From: Megascapheus bottae | Lineage: Eukaryota > Chordata > Mammalia > Rodentia > Geomyidae | Length of the DNA stretch: 64,000 nucleotides | Direction: 5' to 3' | Assembly: GCA_024803745.1 (NCBI GenBank) | Contig: JANJXV010000013.1 | Span: 1,984,001-2,048,000 of the forward strand | Part shown: positions 34,327-46,720 of the stretch, in pieces | Numbering within the stretch: position 1 is the stretch's first letter | How the letters are laid out: each line of letters starts with the position of its first letter | Position numbers and translations under genes: made by a program | The notes under the pieces: generated by a model | What the model saw: the letters and a program-made list of their open reading frames with translations, nothing else | The model's database searches: none | Told to the model about the DNA's origin: nothing

Positions 34327-35482
34327 CCCAAAAAATCAGTGGGAAGAAGGCAAGGAGAGAATTAATCTCTGAACACTAAGTACCATGATCTACACAAATT
34401 AAGAGGTTATAAAGTAAACTCAGTTTTGTCTTTCAGTAGAATGGCTTCCTACCATTCAACCTGTTTTGTGGCTTTTCAAGGCGGGAACCATCCCTTTCTG
34501 GTTTTCCAGCACCCACAGTGAGAGAGGTGAATTGTAAGTCAAGAGCTCCTCAGTATTTCATCACTATGCCACCCCATCCTCCAAGTGCTTCTCTTAATCC
34601 CCACCCATGTGCACGTGTCCAAATGACAAGAAAAATTAGCATCATCTCTCTGAATGCTGAATGTACAGGTGTGAGCCACAGAATCATATCCACACATGAT
34701 TGTGAAACATTTGCTCCCTAAACACTATGCAGTGCAAAAATAGATGATCTACAGTGAGAAAAGAAAGACCACTACACAACCACTTATGTGTTCATATAAA
34801 CACACACATACATGTTAATAACCATAAAAAAGGGACAGTGGGAAGCAGTACTAAAATTAGGTGCTTTGAGTAAAAAGTAGACATTGGTCTGAAGCTTATC
34901 TCTACCATTTACTACCTCAGCTTATTCATTTGTAAAGGTAAAAGAGTTCTTATCCCACAAAACAGTTTCTCATTTTATCTCAGAACTTCTACTTAAAATA
35001 TATACTTCTCCCTCTGGGACAGAAAATTGTCTTCTACCTTTGAAAGTCTTGTCTTTTGCTGGAGTGAAGGAAATTCGCACTTCTTTGTGGACCTCTTATG
35101 AGAGTTACCTCTACTTTCTCCCAAATACTATCAAGACCTCTTTCTATAAGATATCTGTTCAATAAAAAAGAATTCCTAATTTCATAGCTGCTGGACTTAA
35201 GCCATTCTTTTGCAAATAATCTTAGATGCTGCACCAACTCAGACTTGATCTTGACTTCCTTTCTTTGTCTTCCTGGCTGTGTCTTGTTTACCTTTCCTCA
35301 CCTTAAGTATCCTCAGCAGCCAAGTGTTCACCCAGCAATTAAAGACCAAAGCCACATGGAGAAGAGCACAGGTTACCAAGGTCTGGATATCTCAAGTGCA
35401 AAGAATGATTTCATTGCTTTCTAAACTAGCTACTCCAAATTCCTTCAGCTAAATAAGAAAACATTGTTCTCTAAAACATATT
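34327..35482. other. Unassigned DNA
   Basis: No gene or repeat recognised beyond possible SINE tail sequence at the left edge. Confidence 0.4.
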
Positions 35483-35675
35483 CCTAGCTACTCAAGAGGC
35501 TGAGATCTGAGGATCATGATTCAAAGCCAGCCCAGACATGAAAGTCATGAGATTCTCATCTCCAATTAAACACCAGAAAAATGGAAAGTGGCACTATGGC
35601 TCAAAAAATAGAGCACTAGTCTTGAGCAAGAAGAGCTTAGGAACAGTACAGTGTTCAAGGCCCAGAACAAGAAAA
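35483..35675 (+). mobile_element. 7SL/Geo SINE, 5'-truncated
   Basis: Starts at 'cctagctactcaagaggctg' and includes 'gattctcatctccaattaaa' and a degraded Geo half. The tail is an expanded (GAAAA)n run to about 35703. Confidence 0.88.
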
Positions 35676-35703
35676 GAAAAGAAAAGAAAAGGAAAAGAAA
35701 AGA
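35676..35703. repeat. (GAAAA)n SINE tail
   Basis: Pentanucleotide array in the A-rich tail of the preceding SINE. Confidence 0.9.
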
Positions 35704-36236
35704 GAACCATCTAAGATGAATTAATAAAACTTAGTACAATGACAGAGAGAATACCTCTCTACTCTCACATGTAAAGACAATGAGAGAGACACATAGAAAG
35801 ACAGAGACTGATTATGTACTTTAATTCCTTATTTTGTCCTCTAAGATAAGACTCGGAGATGCATTTTTGGTTAGTTGATCTATTCTGATTTTCAGACACT
35901 CATTTGCCTGAAAGCAGTAAACATAATGAGAAGAACCACTAGCTAATAAGGAAGAGTTCACTGTTTTCTCAGAGGCTCTGATTTCTCAACTATAGAACAG
36001 ATCCAAATAACAATTGTGCAGTGCTGCCATGAGAATGAGGTGGGGACAGAGTTTGTGAAAGGTTGTGTGCAGAACAGGTGCTTAATTAATTGTGGTAATC
36101 ATTATTAATGTTTCAATTACTGCATCCATGTTACCAGCTCACACTATTCCTGGCACCCCTGCAGAGTTTGGTGTGCATGGTATATGTGAACATTATTTTC
36201 TAATAGCCTTTCTGATTAGGTCCTCCAAAATATTCA

Positions 36237-36237
<1 letters not shown>
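35704..36237. other. Unassigned DNA
   Basis: Nothing recognised. Confidence 0.4.

Positions 36238-36281
<44 letters not shown>
36238..36281. repeat. (CA)n microsatellite
   Basis: A pure CA array of about 22 units; I see no SINE beside it. Confidence 0.98.
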
Positions 36282-36283
<2 letters not shown>

Positions 36284-36749
36284 GTTTGCTTATTAGAGCA
36301 AGTTCTAAACACTGCTTCCACTAACGGCTATATGTGCTTACATAAATGAACTACATTAAAACTTAAAGGCAAAGTAAGTTCTAATGAAAGAATAGGAATC
36401 TATGGAGGTTTTGCAAGTTCTCTGCTGGTTCCTGACTCTATCCCTCATAAGGCAGACACTAAAGGTGCAATCCCCTTGATAAAACCTTCCCTGGCATTTC
36501 TTTCAGTTATTCTGGGAATGTCACATTTTCCCAGTTCATTCACAAAGGCATTATTAGTAATATCAATAATTACAAAAATGGCAAATATTGACTTCTCCTA
36601 TCCCAGCATGAGTCTGCCAAGTCTAAAACTCATATAAAATTAGTCACTTTCTAACATCTTTTCTCATTTTGAGGGGAAGCAGATAAGACATCAATTGTTA
36701 TGACTCAAAACCAATCATCCACACAGTTGTGAGGATTATTCATTCATAC
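36282..36749. other. Unassigned DNA
   Basis: No feature recognised. Confidence 0.4.
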
Positions 36750-36950
36750 TTTTCTCTGCCTTTTCTCTCCTCTTCCTCACCTCTCCCTTTCCACTTCATT
36801 ATATCTATTCTCCTTCTTTCTCCCCTTCTCATTCCCTTCCTTCTACACTCCCTCCAATGTCTCACCCTTCCTTCTGCATCCTATTCCCATTTTTCCTTCC
36901 TCTCTCTTTCTCCTCCACTTGCGTCCTCACTTCTTCCATCCTTTTTTATA
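36750..36950. repeat. Polypyrimidine (CT-rich) tract
   Basis: About 200 bases of C/T-rich sequence on the plus strand with few purines. Two overlapping open frames through it are low-complexity artefacts. Confidence 0.85.
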
Positions 36951-36969
36951 TCTTTAAAATATGTGCTAG

Positions 36970-37122
36970 ATGCCAGATGCCTGTTGTTCATGCCTGTAAT
37001 CCTTGTTACTCAACAGCCCAGGTTCTGAGGATCCTAAGTGCTATGCTTCAGGAAAAACAAAAGCCAAGCAACAGAGTAATAAAAATCGAAACAAAACAAA
37101 ATAAAAAATGGCATAAATACAG
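36970..37122 (+). mobile_element. 7SL-derived SINE monomer with perfect target-site duplication
   Basis: 'catgcctgtaatccttgtta' marks the 7SL-type start. The tail is A-rich with AAAAC/AAAAT units. Flanked by taaaatatgtgctag at 36955-36969 and 37123-37137. There is no Geo half. Confidence 0.88.
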
Positions 37123-37137
37123 TAAAATATGTGCTAG

Positions 37138-39111
37138 GTTTGAGCAGTCTCCAGCCACTGGATGGAACATTTAGAGTCAGGATTAAAAGATGACTCACTG
37201 CCTAATCTCCTTGATCTGAAACTTACTGCCTAAACTTATTTGAATCAGTGCTTTGCAGTGAACAGAAGAAATTGAGTTCCTTCATTTAAGAGTCAAAAAA
37301 ATCTCTGTAGGATGGTCCAATTATCTTTTATTTTAATGTCAGAGAAAAAGATGAGGCTGGAAATCTTGAATGATTTGTTTAACAAGAATATGACAGGCAA
37401 TGCAGCCTTGCCCTTTATTAAAAGGGTGAAAGGAATGATGTGGGGGCACGTTCTATATACAAAAAAACAAGATGTTCTTTTGATTGAAATGAGCACATTT
37501 TCCCCAGAAATTGTCCAGCTTCTCAAAATTTCACATAGGTAACTTGAGCTTTTTAAAAAATTGTAATAAATGCAAAATAAAGAGGATACCAGAAATAATA
37601 ACTCTGCTCTTTCGAGGGTGTGCACTGTGGGGGTGGATGGCAGATTCCTCAGTATATTCTTTCTACTTTGAGGTTGCACAATCTGTCTCCCTAATGCAAT
37701 ATAATTAACATCTAAAGTGACACGCTACGTGAAGCATCTTGGCACAGAAGTGGGGTTTATTGTGTTCTGGAAATATTTACAGTCATAAAAGTTAGATGCT
37801 GCCATGGAACCAGTCTAAAACATTGCTTAGTTCCTTATATAGTATGTGTTTAAAACATTCTCTTCAGAAGAAAAGATGCAGTGGCTTTTAAAAGAACTTT
37901 TTCTCTATCTACCTGGCAACCATGTGGCTCCTTCCTCCTAGGCATTCGAGTCCTAAATTTGCTCCAGTTTATCCTTCTGCTCACATGCTTCAGTGGCTGA
38001 GAAGACTCGATCATTTTTTTTGTTAAATAGAGGTTATAGAATACATTTCTTCCAAATGGGCTTTCTACTGGATGGTAGTAAATCCTCTGCTATCTGAGAA
38101 AATAAAGAGCATCTGCTAATCAACATTTTTACTAATTCATTCATTCAACAAAAATTACTGGAAGGGTACTTTTCTCTAAGCATAAAGGAGAATTTAATCT
38201 CAGCTCAAAAGAGAAAACAAGTGAAAGGCATGCATAGCACAAAGAAAATAACAAATGTATTTATAATCTTACATATAGTATTATTATCTATGCCTATATT
38301 TATAAACATAGAGTATATCATCATCCACCTAAAAATATATTATCTATGTATCCATCTATTTTCTGTCTACAGATGTCCCTTAATTTATGATGCTATTGCA
38401 CCCTGATCAACACATTATATACATGAAATACATAAACGAAACTATTGAACATTTAGTTCAATGGTTCCTACTACATAAATGTTGCCTTTTGACTCTCTTA
38501 AAAGAAAAAAGAAAAATTGTATGAATCCAACCTAACTCAAGGACTTTGTATAGATTTGCACAAATATAACATGTAGATGTGTGTGTCTGTGCATATGAGT
38601 GTGTGCGCATGCGCATATGCTATAATAATACGTTAAGAAAGAAACTTAACCTTATTCTCAGTGTTCAGGAGAAGATACCCAGAGATGATGTTATCATACC
38701 TGAAGAACGAGAGACAATTACGGAGTAGAAAGCAAGTTCGTCTTCAGTATCAGCCTGTGGCAATTAGCATCTGTGGTGCAATTATGCAATTTAAAATGAG
38801 CCTGGTATATCTTTGGATTGTTCTTCCACATAAGATAAAACAATAAAAATTTATTTGATCTGCTAATAATAAAACCAAAGTCCAAAAGAAAAAAAACAGA
38901 CAAAATACAGGAAATAAAAAGTTTGAAATCAGAAATATACCAAGTGAAGGAGAATACACCACAAAAGATAGGAAATAATTAAAATTTCCCTTAAAGTTGT
39001 TATAATTACTGCTGTGGAAGACCATTCAGGCTATATCATACATGAATCCAGGTTGATATCAACAATTTCTGTGAATCTATGATGTGAGACTGAGAGTTTG
39101 AAAAAAACAAA
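37138..39111. other. Unassigned DNA
   Basis: About 2 kb. A short alternating purine-pyrimidine stretch (GTGTGTGCGCATGCGCATAT) lies near 38600. The 128-codon minus-strand open frame at 37293-37679 has no recognisable domain. Confidence 0.45.
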
Positions 39112-39322
39112 ATTAATGATGGTTCACGCCTGCAATTCTAACTACTCAGGAAGCTGAGATCTGAATCATGATTTAAAGTCAGCTAAGCTGGGAAGTCTGT
39201 ATGACTCTTATCTCCAATAAGGTGCTGTGGCTCAAGTGGCAGAATAGACTAGCCTTAAGCAAAAGAAGCTCGGGGATGGTGCCTAGGCCCTGAGTTCAGC
39301 CCCAGGACTGGTACAAAAAAAG
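39112..39322 (+). mobile_element. 7SL/Geo SINE
   Basis: 'gttcacgcctgcaattctaa' begins the left half; 'gctgtggctcaagtggcaga' lies in the Geo half; A tail at 39315-39322. The 7SL/Geo junction region has a small deletion. Confidence 0.9.
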
Positions 39323-39424
39323 TTGCAAAATAGATTTTCAGACCAGTCAAAGCTGTCTTATTGCAGGACGGACAGTTGAATTTGGCTGGTTCAGCTCTTC
39401 TCTTCTGCATTTCACTCTCAGGAT

Positions 39425-40570
39425 GGTAACTATAGAATATGCTAAGAGAAATCGCTACATTGCTTTCCAATTGGTTGCACCAGTTTACAGACCCCTTGAC
39501 ATTATGATAGATTCCTTGACTCCATTATCCCCACTAGTATATTTGTTTGTATTCTTAATGATGGCCATTCTTACTGGAATGAGATGGAATCTTGGTGCTG
39601 TTTTGATTTACATTTAATTTATGACCAAAGATGTTAACATTTCATCATGAATTTGTTGACCATTTTTATACTCTCCTGAGAAGTCTCTATTTAGCTTTTA
39701 AATTTTTTTAATTGGGTTATGAATTCATAGAACTGTCCTATAATCTGGCAAAATCACCATTTGGCATCCGTTCCAAAGATGATGAGAAAAAAAAATACAA
39801 GAAAGACACTTGCATATTTGTGGTCAATGATGCATTATTTTCCAAGTCATGGAAACAGCCCAGATGATGCCCTTTCGATGAACAAATGAATCAAAAAATG
39901 TAGTAAACAAATTATTTATTTTTCCAGTTCTAGGGCTTGAACCCAGGACCTGGGCACTGTCCATGAGCTTCTTTTGCTCGAGGCTAGCACCCTAACACTT
40001 GAGACACAGCACCACTTCTAGCTTTTTCTGTGTATGTGGTACGGAGGAATGTGCCTGTGTATATGAACCCAGAGCTTAATGCTTGCTAAGTAAGCATTCT
40101 ACCACTATGCTCTGTTCCCAGCCCATGGAAAAATTATAATACGGAAATCATATTAAGTAAAACAAGGCAGGCTTAAACAAAGGATGCATGGTTTCTTGCA
40201 TATATGGAAGTTAGAAATAAATTAAAAATATGTATGTAAACACACAGATCAGTATAGACTGTACACAATCACATTAACTAAAGTGTAGTACATACATGGA
40301 AGGGTTACAATGGTGTAACTCTTTTTAATAACTACTCAGTTTACCAAAATGAATATCAGGAAGTTGGAGCCTGTGTTTTAGATGATTTATTATTAAGAGT
40401 CATGGGCTAGATGAATGGAGAGAGGATGGGTGGGTGAGTGCAGCCATAGTATTCAATGTGGAGACAGGCAAAGTTGAGGATGTGGGGGGGGAAGACAAGG
40501 GGTGACACTGATCAAAATGCATTGTACTCACAAACTGACATATTAACTTGAAACCCTGTTTTATGGCCAC
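39425..40570. mobile_element. Old L1 with opposed halves (5' inversion), interrupted by SINE
   Basis: The left part (39425-39735) is antisense ORF2 C-terminal sequence ('gaatgagatggaatcttggt'). The right part (39745-40570) is sense L1 from the ORF2 C-terminus ('aacagcccagatgatgccct') into an old 3' UTR ('caaaatgcattgtactcaca'). An IDL-Geo SINE (39920-40126) splits the right part. Best read as an aged twin-primed L1. Confidence 0.7.
39920..40126 (-). mobile_element. IDL-Geo SINE, old
   Basis: An antisense dimer with both halves recognisable and about 20 extra bases ('gtgcctgtgtatatgaaccc') within the tRNA-like half. Confidence 0.85.
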
Positions 40571-41244
40571 TTAAAGATTGAAAAAAAGAGGCGAAACAAA
40601 AAAGAGAGAATGTACTATGAATGTGCAGTCCCCTGAGGTAAAGAGCAACTATGGAAAAGAGCTTGGATTTTGTTCCCACGCAGCCTGAAAGCAATGTGGT
40701 AAAATGGCTTAGCTGTGACTAGTGGTCCTGGGATTATAAAAGCCAAAGCTAGTTCAGCATGCTTTCTGAGTTCCTAAAGTGCACAGCCAAAATAGGATGC
40801 GAGCAGGTAAAAGCCATTTGCCCCGGAAAATTCATGAGCTTTGAGATGCTCATTGGTGATCTTAGCCCTTTTGTTGGTTTGTGCTGCCTATTGGTGAGAA
40901 TAGTTGCATTGCTAGACTTCTAGTGTAAGACCTCTACCTAAAGCTCATATTTTGGATTTGTGAAAATAGTCTACCAAATCTAGGAAAGAAGAGAATTCAA
41001 GATAGTTTTTGCTGAGAATTGATACTAGCAGAGGAACATTCACACTCCAGAGGAGAACTCCATGGTACAATCAAACAAACTGAGGAAAAAAATGCCACAC
41101 AAAAACACTTTACTTGCCGAAGCAATACTCTGGATATGAAAGAGGACTTTCCATACAAATAAATGCTGAGGAAATTCTTCCCTGACAGACAAATGTGTCG
41201 TTTACTCAAAGGCTGACCAGTAACTCATAAGCATTCAAACTAAA
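40571..41244. other. Unassigned DNA
   Basis: Nothing recognised. Confidence 0.4.
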
Positions 41245-42580
41245 ATTTCTTCTGGAAAAAGACAGTAGCCTCAAAAATGGTATAGGGGAAAGTTGATATC
41301 CATATACAGAAAACTAAAATTGAATCAGCCTGCCACTTTGCACTAATATCAACTTGAAAAATCAAAGACATTAATATAATACGTGCAAACTTAAAACTAC
41401 CACAGGAAGAAGTAGAAGAAACATTAGAACTTATTAACACTGGCAGGAACTTTCTGAGTCAGATTCCCTGTGCTCAGCAAATGGGAGAGAGACAACAACA
41501 AATGGGTTTGCCTCAGACTAGAAAAGATTCTGCACAGCAAAGGATGTAATCTAAAATTCAGGTAAAGATACGCTAAAAAAATCTACTAATACAAGACAAT
41601 ATGCAGAATAGGACTGTTACCAGCTAATTACTAACACTAAGCGCAATCAATAAACCTTTTTTATAAATGGGCAATTGGGGCTAAATACAGAAGTAAAAAT
41701 GGTCAATAAACAAATAAGGAAACACTGAACAATCCTGGCATTAAGGAAATGCAAATCAATACAACCCTGAGATTCCATCTCACCCTAGCAATATTGACTA
41801 GCCAAACAATAACAAATACTAGAAGGAATGTTGGGGAGAAGAAACTATGATATCCTGATGGTGGGAATGTAAACAAGCACAACCACTCTGATGGTCTGGA
41901 GATAATAAAAATAAACCGTAACAGAACTACTCTATAGTCCAGTGATATTACACTTAGGCTTCTCCAGAGTGTTATAAGTCATGATAAAGATACTTTCACA
42001 TCCTTCCATGTTCATTTCTGCACTATTCAGATTAGCCAAGCTATGGGCACAGCCCAGATGCCCTGGAATGGATGCGTGAATTAAGAAAATGTAGAAGGGA
42101 TTTTATTCACAGATCAAAAAGAATATGAAGTGCCTTAGAAAAATTTCGCTAAGGCAAGTGTCAGGCTTAGAGAGACAAACTCCCTTACCTGTGGAAGTTA
42201 GAATAAAAATGCAAGCATACATGAAAACACAGAGAGGGTTATATGCATATGTTCAAAAACAAATTGACTGAAGTTATTGTGTACTCAGGGGAGGAGTTCA
42301 GTGATATAATTCATCTGAACAACTAACGAACTGTTATCAAAATGAATACCAGAAAACAAGGAAACTATAAATATTATTTTTCAGAAAATGGAGAGAAGGA
42401 AGGGGAAGAGCACATGAACAGAAGGAGGAAAAGGCATAGATAATCATTATATTCAATGTACATTACTGAACTACATAACTTGAGGGTAAGGATGGTATGG
42501 GGAAAAGAGGAGAAAAGTGGAAGGAAATATTACAAGATGCATTGTACCCATAACCTGAGCTATGAAATTAAAGCTCTTTC
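41245..42580 (+). mobile_element. Old L1, ORF2 C-terminal part and 3' UTR
   Basis: Diverged but collinear with the L1 at 17450-18475: 'acagaaaactaaaattgaat', 'gcacagcaaaggatgtaatc', 'aaggaaatgcaaatcaatac', 'gattccatctcaccctagca', 'atggtgggaatgtaaacaag'. It ends in an old-type 3' UTR ('catagataatcattatattc...caagatgcattgtaccca'). Confidence 0.85.
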
Positions 42581-42852
42581 CTAGGAAGAATAGCTCTTTT
42601 TCTACAACTATTTGATTAAAACAATAAATGGATACTTCAGTCAAAGCAAAGAAAAAACTTCAGAATATTCTAATACTATAACAGTAATATCTAAATAATT
42701 TATACTTCTAATATAAAGACAAAACTGTTAAAACCGCTTAAAATAATTGTAACCAAATAAATCATAATTTAATGAGGTATAACATAACAGACATATGTGT
42801 TGTGACATTGAATATTATGCATGGATGTGGAATAAATGTGTAGGGCTTATTT

Positions 42853-43687
42853 TTTTTCTTTTTTTCATATATTTTTTATTGTAATTAATAGAAGGGTTAC
42901 ATGATATTTGCCAGATAGATGGTGCATTAATTCCCATACATTGATACCCTTTCACCTGTCTCGGTCCCATTTCCCTCCCCCCCACCCCCACCCCTCATCT
43001 TGTTTTCCCCCGTTCCCTATCCAATTTCAAATAACCAAATACAAATATATCTGATATATCAGGTAACAAAGTGAGATACTGTAACAATATGAGATAACCA
43101 AGGGACAGCAAAAGAGATGAGAGATAACATAGAACCTTAAGAACAACAATCACTCATTATATGGCTTATGTTTCTATATCCTAGAGATCCTTTCATTTAG
43201 CGTCCTACTATATGGCCTTTTGTATCAAGGTTTTGCTCTATTGCAAATCTCTCCTGGGAGAGCCCAAGGTTTCTACTGATTATGACAAATGAGGAAAACC
43301 ATTGAGCCTAAGTTCCTTTGAGTCTGGCTTACTTCACTTAATATGATCTTTTCTAAGTCTTTAACAACAGATGCTGGAGGGGATGTGGCCAGGAGGGATC
43401 ACTACTACACTGTTGGTGGGAGTGCAAATTCATTCAACCACTATGGAAAGCAGTATGGCAGTGCCTCAAAAGACTAAACATAGAGCTCCCCTATGACCCA
43501 GCAATTCCACTACTTGGCATTTACCCAATCATCCAGAAAAAAAAAGACATACTAAATCCACCAGCACAGCAATGTTCATTGCAGCATTATTCACCATAGC
43601 AAAGATATGGAACCAACCTAAATGTCCCTCAGTTGATGAATGGATCAACAAGATGTGGTATTTGTACACAATGGAATTCTATGCTGC
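42853..43687 (-). mobile_element. L1 with 5' inversion (twin priming) and perfect target-site duplication
   Basis: The left part (42853-43361) is antisense L1 3' UTR running back into the end of ORF2. The right part (43362-43687) is sense ORF2 C-terminal sequence. The two parts are near-adjacent in L1, with roughly 35-40 bases lost at the inversion point by comparison with the copy at 18050-18475. tgtagggcttattt flanks the whole at 42839-42852 and 43688-43701. The T-rich tail is on the left. Confidence 0.96.
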
Positions 43688-43795
43688 TGTAGGGCTTATT
43701 TATATGATTAAAATTAAGATGTCATCAGCCTGACTAGCTTATTATAACCTTAAGGTGCTTTTTAAAACTTTATGGTAGCCACAGAATCAAAAACC

Positions 43796-44002
43796 AGAGC
43801 CAGGAACAGGTGGCTTACAGCTAGAATGCTAGTTACTCAGGAAGCTGAGATCTGAGGATCATGATAGGATCTCAGCCCTGAGACTTTTTTTATCTCTAAT
43901 TAACAACCAAGAAGTCAAAAGTTGAGTTGTGGCTCAAGTGGTGGAATGCTAGCTAGCCGTAAGCAGAAAAGCTCGAAGACAGTGCCCAATCCAAGGAGCA
44001 GC

Positions 44003-44003
<1 letters not shown>
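43796..44003 (+). mobile_element. 7SL/Geo SINE
   Basis: 'ctagttactcaggaagctga' and 'tctgaggatcatgatagg' mark the left half; 'gttgtggctcaagtggtgga' the Geo half. The 3' end runs into a CA microsatellite. Confidence 0.88.

Positions 44004-44039
<36 letters not shown>
44004..44039. repeat. (CA)n microsatellite at SINE tail
   Basis: A pure CA array immediately after the 7SL/Geo SINE. Confidence 0.97.
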
Positions 44040-44041
<2 letters not shown>

Positions 44042-44084
44042 AGGTCCATAAAAGCTATAAATTATATATTAAATGAAATCACCT

Positions 44085-44222
44085 AAGGGGATTGGGGAAG
44101 AGAAAGTGGGAGAAAAACATGGGAAGAGGTAGCAATGTTCAAGAAGTAATATACTCGCTACTTTACATATGTAAGTGTAACCCCTCTATACGTCACCCTG
44201 ACAATAAAATAAAAAAATAAAG
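44085..44222 (+). mobile_element. L1 3' end, 'cctgacaataaaa' subfamily
   Basis: From 'gggagaaaaacatgggaaga' to 'caccctgacaataaaataaa'. It differs from the 'attaattacaataaaa' ends at 34.3 kb and 20.7 kb. Confidence 0.85.
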
Positions 44223-44357
44223 AAATCATAGGGAGGAAGAGAGGAGCAAAAAAAATCTACCAAAATAAGAAATTAAGCAAATTCAAGTAGTAAACCCTTT
44301 ATGTATCAACATCTTCATCAACTGCAGATTAAACTCTCCAATAAAAGACATGGAATT

Positions 44358-44555
44358 GGGGCTGGGAGTTTGGCCTAGTGGTAGAGTACTTGCCTCGCAT
44401 GCACGAAGACCCGGGTTCAATTCTTCAGTACCACTCACATAGAAAAAAGCCAAAAGTGGTGCGGAGACTCAAGTGGTAGAGCTCTAGCCTTGAGAAAGTC
44501 CAAGGACAGTGCTCAGGCCCTGAGCTCAAGCCCAGGTCTGGCAAAAAAAAAAAAA
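44358..44555 (+). mobile_element. IDL-Geo SINE
   Basis: Complete dimer with a long A tail. Flanked by aaaagacatgga at 44343-44354 and 44556-44567. Confidence 0.94.
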
Positions 44556-44567
44556 AAAAGACATGGA

Positions 44568-46021
44568 GTGAATGAATGAACTACAGGGAAAGAAAAACAG
44601 GATAATCCCTTTATCTTTTAAGACACAGAAAGTAAAAGGATGGAGATATTCCAAGTAAATGAAAACTAAAAGAAAGCAGTAGACACTTAGAAACACCAGA
44701 TTAAAAATATTAATTCAAAAACCGTAAAATAAGGAAAGAACACAAAAACGTACCCAGTAGTATCTGAATCTACCCAGCAAAACTCAAGTTAGAATTGTGA
44801 TATGGTTAGAAGGAAAATCTCTGGGGATATTCAAGTTATTTACATGACTGGATGAATGCTGCTATTGCAAAAGTGGATCTTCATAGGCTTATGGATTCAC
44901 TGCTTCACTCCTGCCCTCTCTCACTCTCTCAGCCTTTCCATTTCAAGATGCCTCCTACTGTTATGTAGCAAGAAGGACTTTGCCAGAGAGGAGCTTTAAA
45001 TCTTATACTCCAAGCCTTTAGAAGCATGATTTCATTTACTTATATTTATTATAAATGAACTGATCTTTAAAAGTAGGGCTATTCTAAGATCCAGTGATCT
45101 AAGTCTTGGATATGTATCTGAAAGGACATAAATCAGGAAATAACAGTGACATTTGTATCTCAGGGGTTTCCTCACTTTGATTTCGTTAGGTCTACAAAAC
45201 AATAAAAAGTATGAAAGACCTAGTATTGGAATATCTCACAGACTTCAACTATTCCTGAGTTTAGGAATGAGTATAATTTCTATATGTTCATACTTAGAGA
45301 CGGTTTCAGCAATTGAGAACCAAGAAGAGACATCTACTCTAAAAGTTATTCTAATGTAGATCATTCGAAAGAGTTAGAATTCAAGTGGAGATGAAAGAAC
45401 CCCAAATGAAAGAATGGTGGCTGACAGAATGACGAGATTAATCATCCATTCATGTTGGAAGGACAAATCTGAAGACACATCTTGACCTGCAGCTTCAGAA
45501 AATCAGCAAGCAAAAAAATCACATGTGAAACACCTAAAATTAAAAAAAAATATTGACTTAAGAAAACTGTAATGGATACATTGTGTCACACATGGGACAT
45601 TCCTTTGTGAATGAAAATGGTGAGCAGCATTTGATTCAACATAACAATAGAAATGTACCTTGAAAATAATTCTGCTAAATGAAAGAAAAGAAAAGGTATT
45701 TATACTACACAACTCCTGTGTGGGTTGGGCAATATCAAAGTATAAAAGAAAAACTATAAGATGAATAAAGAAATAGTACATTAATTATAATGATATCATA
45801 GTGAACATGTACACGTGTAGAGACATACATTCTCCCCCCTCAGATATAAGATTGTTGATTGTGTGTCATCTATGTTTTGTGTCAATGATACTTCAGTAAG
45901 ATTGTAGAAACACAGAGGGAAAAGATTCTGAGCTCCATGAAGCTCAGATGACAAAGAGGGAAATATACATCTTGTACAAATGGGAAAGATTTTCCTTACT
46001 CCTGCCAATGTTTCTTTTTCC
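44568..46021. other. Unassigned DNA
   Basis: About 1.4 kb. Parts (around 45060-45140 and 45660-45740) faintly resemble very old L1 but not well enough to call. No gene seen. Confidence 0.4.
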
Positions 46022-46140
46022 ATTACTACTGGGATTTGAACTCAGGGCTTTGAACTCTCATCATTTTTGTTCAATGCTGTCACTCTACCACTTCAGCCAC
46101 AGCTCCAGTTTTTCTCCTGGATAGGAGAAGCTATAATTAG
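46022..46140 (-). mobile_element. Geo-containing SINE, partial
   Basis: 'tactgggatttgaactcagg' and 'tctaccacttcagccacagc' are the antisense Geo half. The 7SL-type half is mostly lost. Confidence 0.7.
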
Positions 46141-46499
46141 AGATGTGACCCATAGAATCCCTGCTACTCCCGACAGCTGTGAGATCTAAGATATTGGTAG
46201 CAGAGAGTCCTGGGGAATTAGGAAACCATCCCAGTGGAATTGTATCCATTTTTCTTAACTCTTAAATGTTAACAGGAGTAGTAAAGTATGAATTATCCCA
46301 AAAGGAGTCTTGGAGAAGTTAAGACCCAAAACTAAAAAAGAAAAAGAGTCATTTGAGAATGATTCTTAAGAATAATAATGGTGGATCTCAGAAATACATG
46401 TTTGTGCCAGAGTCTGTGATGGTTTTATTGGAAACCCGAGGAATCACAATGAACAGAGAAGCATCTATCGTTTTAATATGATTAAGTGCGTTCCATTAA

Positions 46500-46502
<3 letters not shown>
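46141..46502. other. Unassigned DNA
   Basis: Possible remnant of the SINE's left half near 46160-46190; otherwise nothing recognised. Confidence 0.35.

Positions 46503-46533
<31 letters not shown>
46503..46533. repeat. (TG)n microsatellite at SINE tail
   Basis: TG array immediately left of an antisense SINE, that is, at its 3' tail. Confidence 0.95.
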
Positions 46534-46534
<1 letters not shown>

Positions 46535-46720
46535 CCAGTACTAAGACTTGAACTCAGGGTCTAGTCACTATTTTTAGCTTTTGTTTTGCTACAGGCTGCC
46601 ACTATACAACATAAACCACAGCTCCACTTTTATCTGCCTGGGCCAGCTTTAAACTGTGATTCTCAAGTCCTAGCCTCCTGAGTAGCTAAGGTTAGAAGCC
46701 TGAGCCAACATGTCAGCTTT
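46534..46720 (-). mobile_element. 7SL/Geo SINE
   Basis: 'tactaagacttgaactcagg' starts the antisense Geo half; 'tagcctcctgagtagctaag' is the antisense 7SL-type half. Confidence 0.85.

Noticed and set aside
26840..36949. Search for endogenous retroviral LTRs or genes
   Set aside because: No LTR pairs, primer-binding site or gag/pol/env-like frames were recognised here or elsewhere in the window; reverse-transcriptase motifs all belong to L1.
37293..37679. 128-codon minus-strand open frame
   Set aside because: No family resemblance, and an overlapping open frame exists on the other strand.
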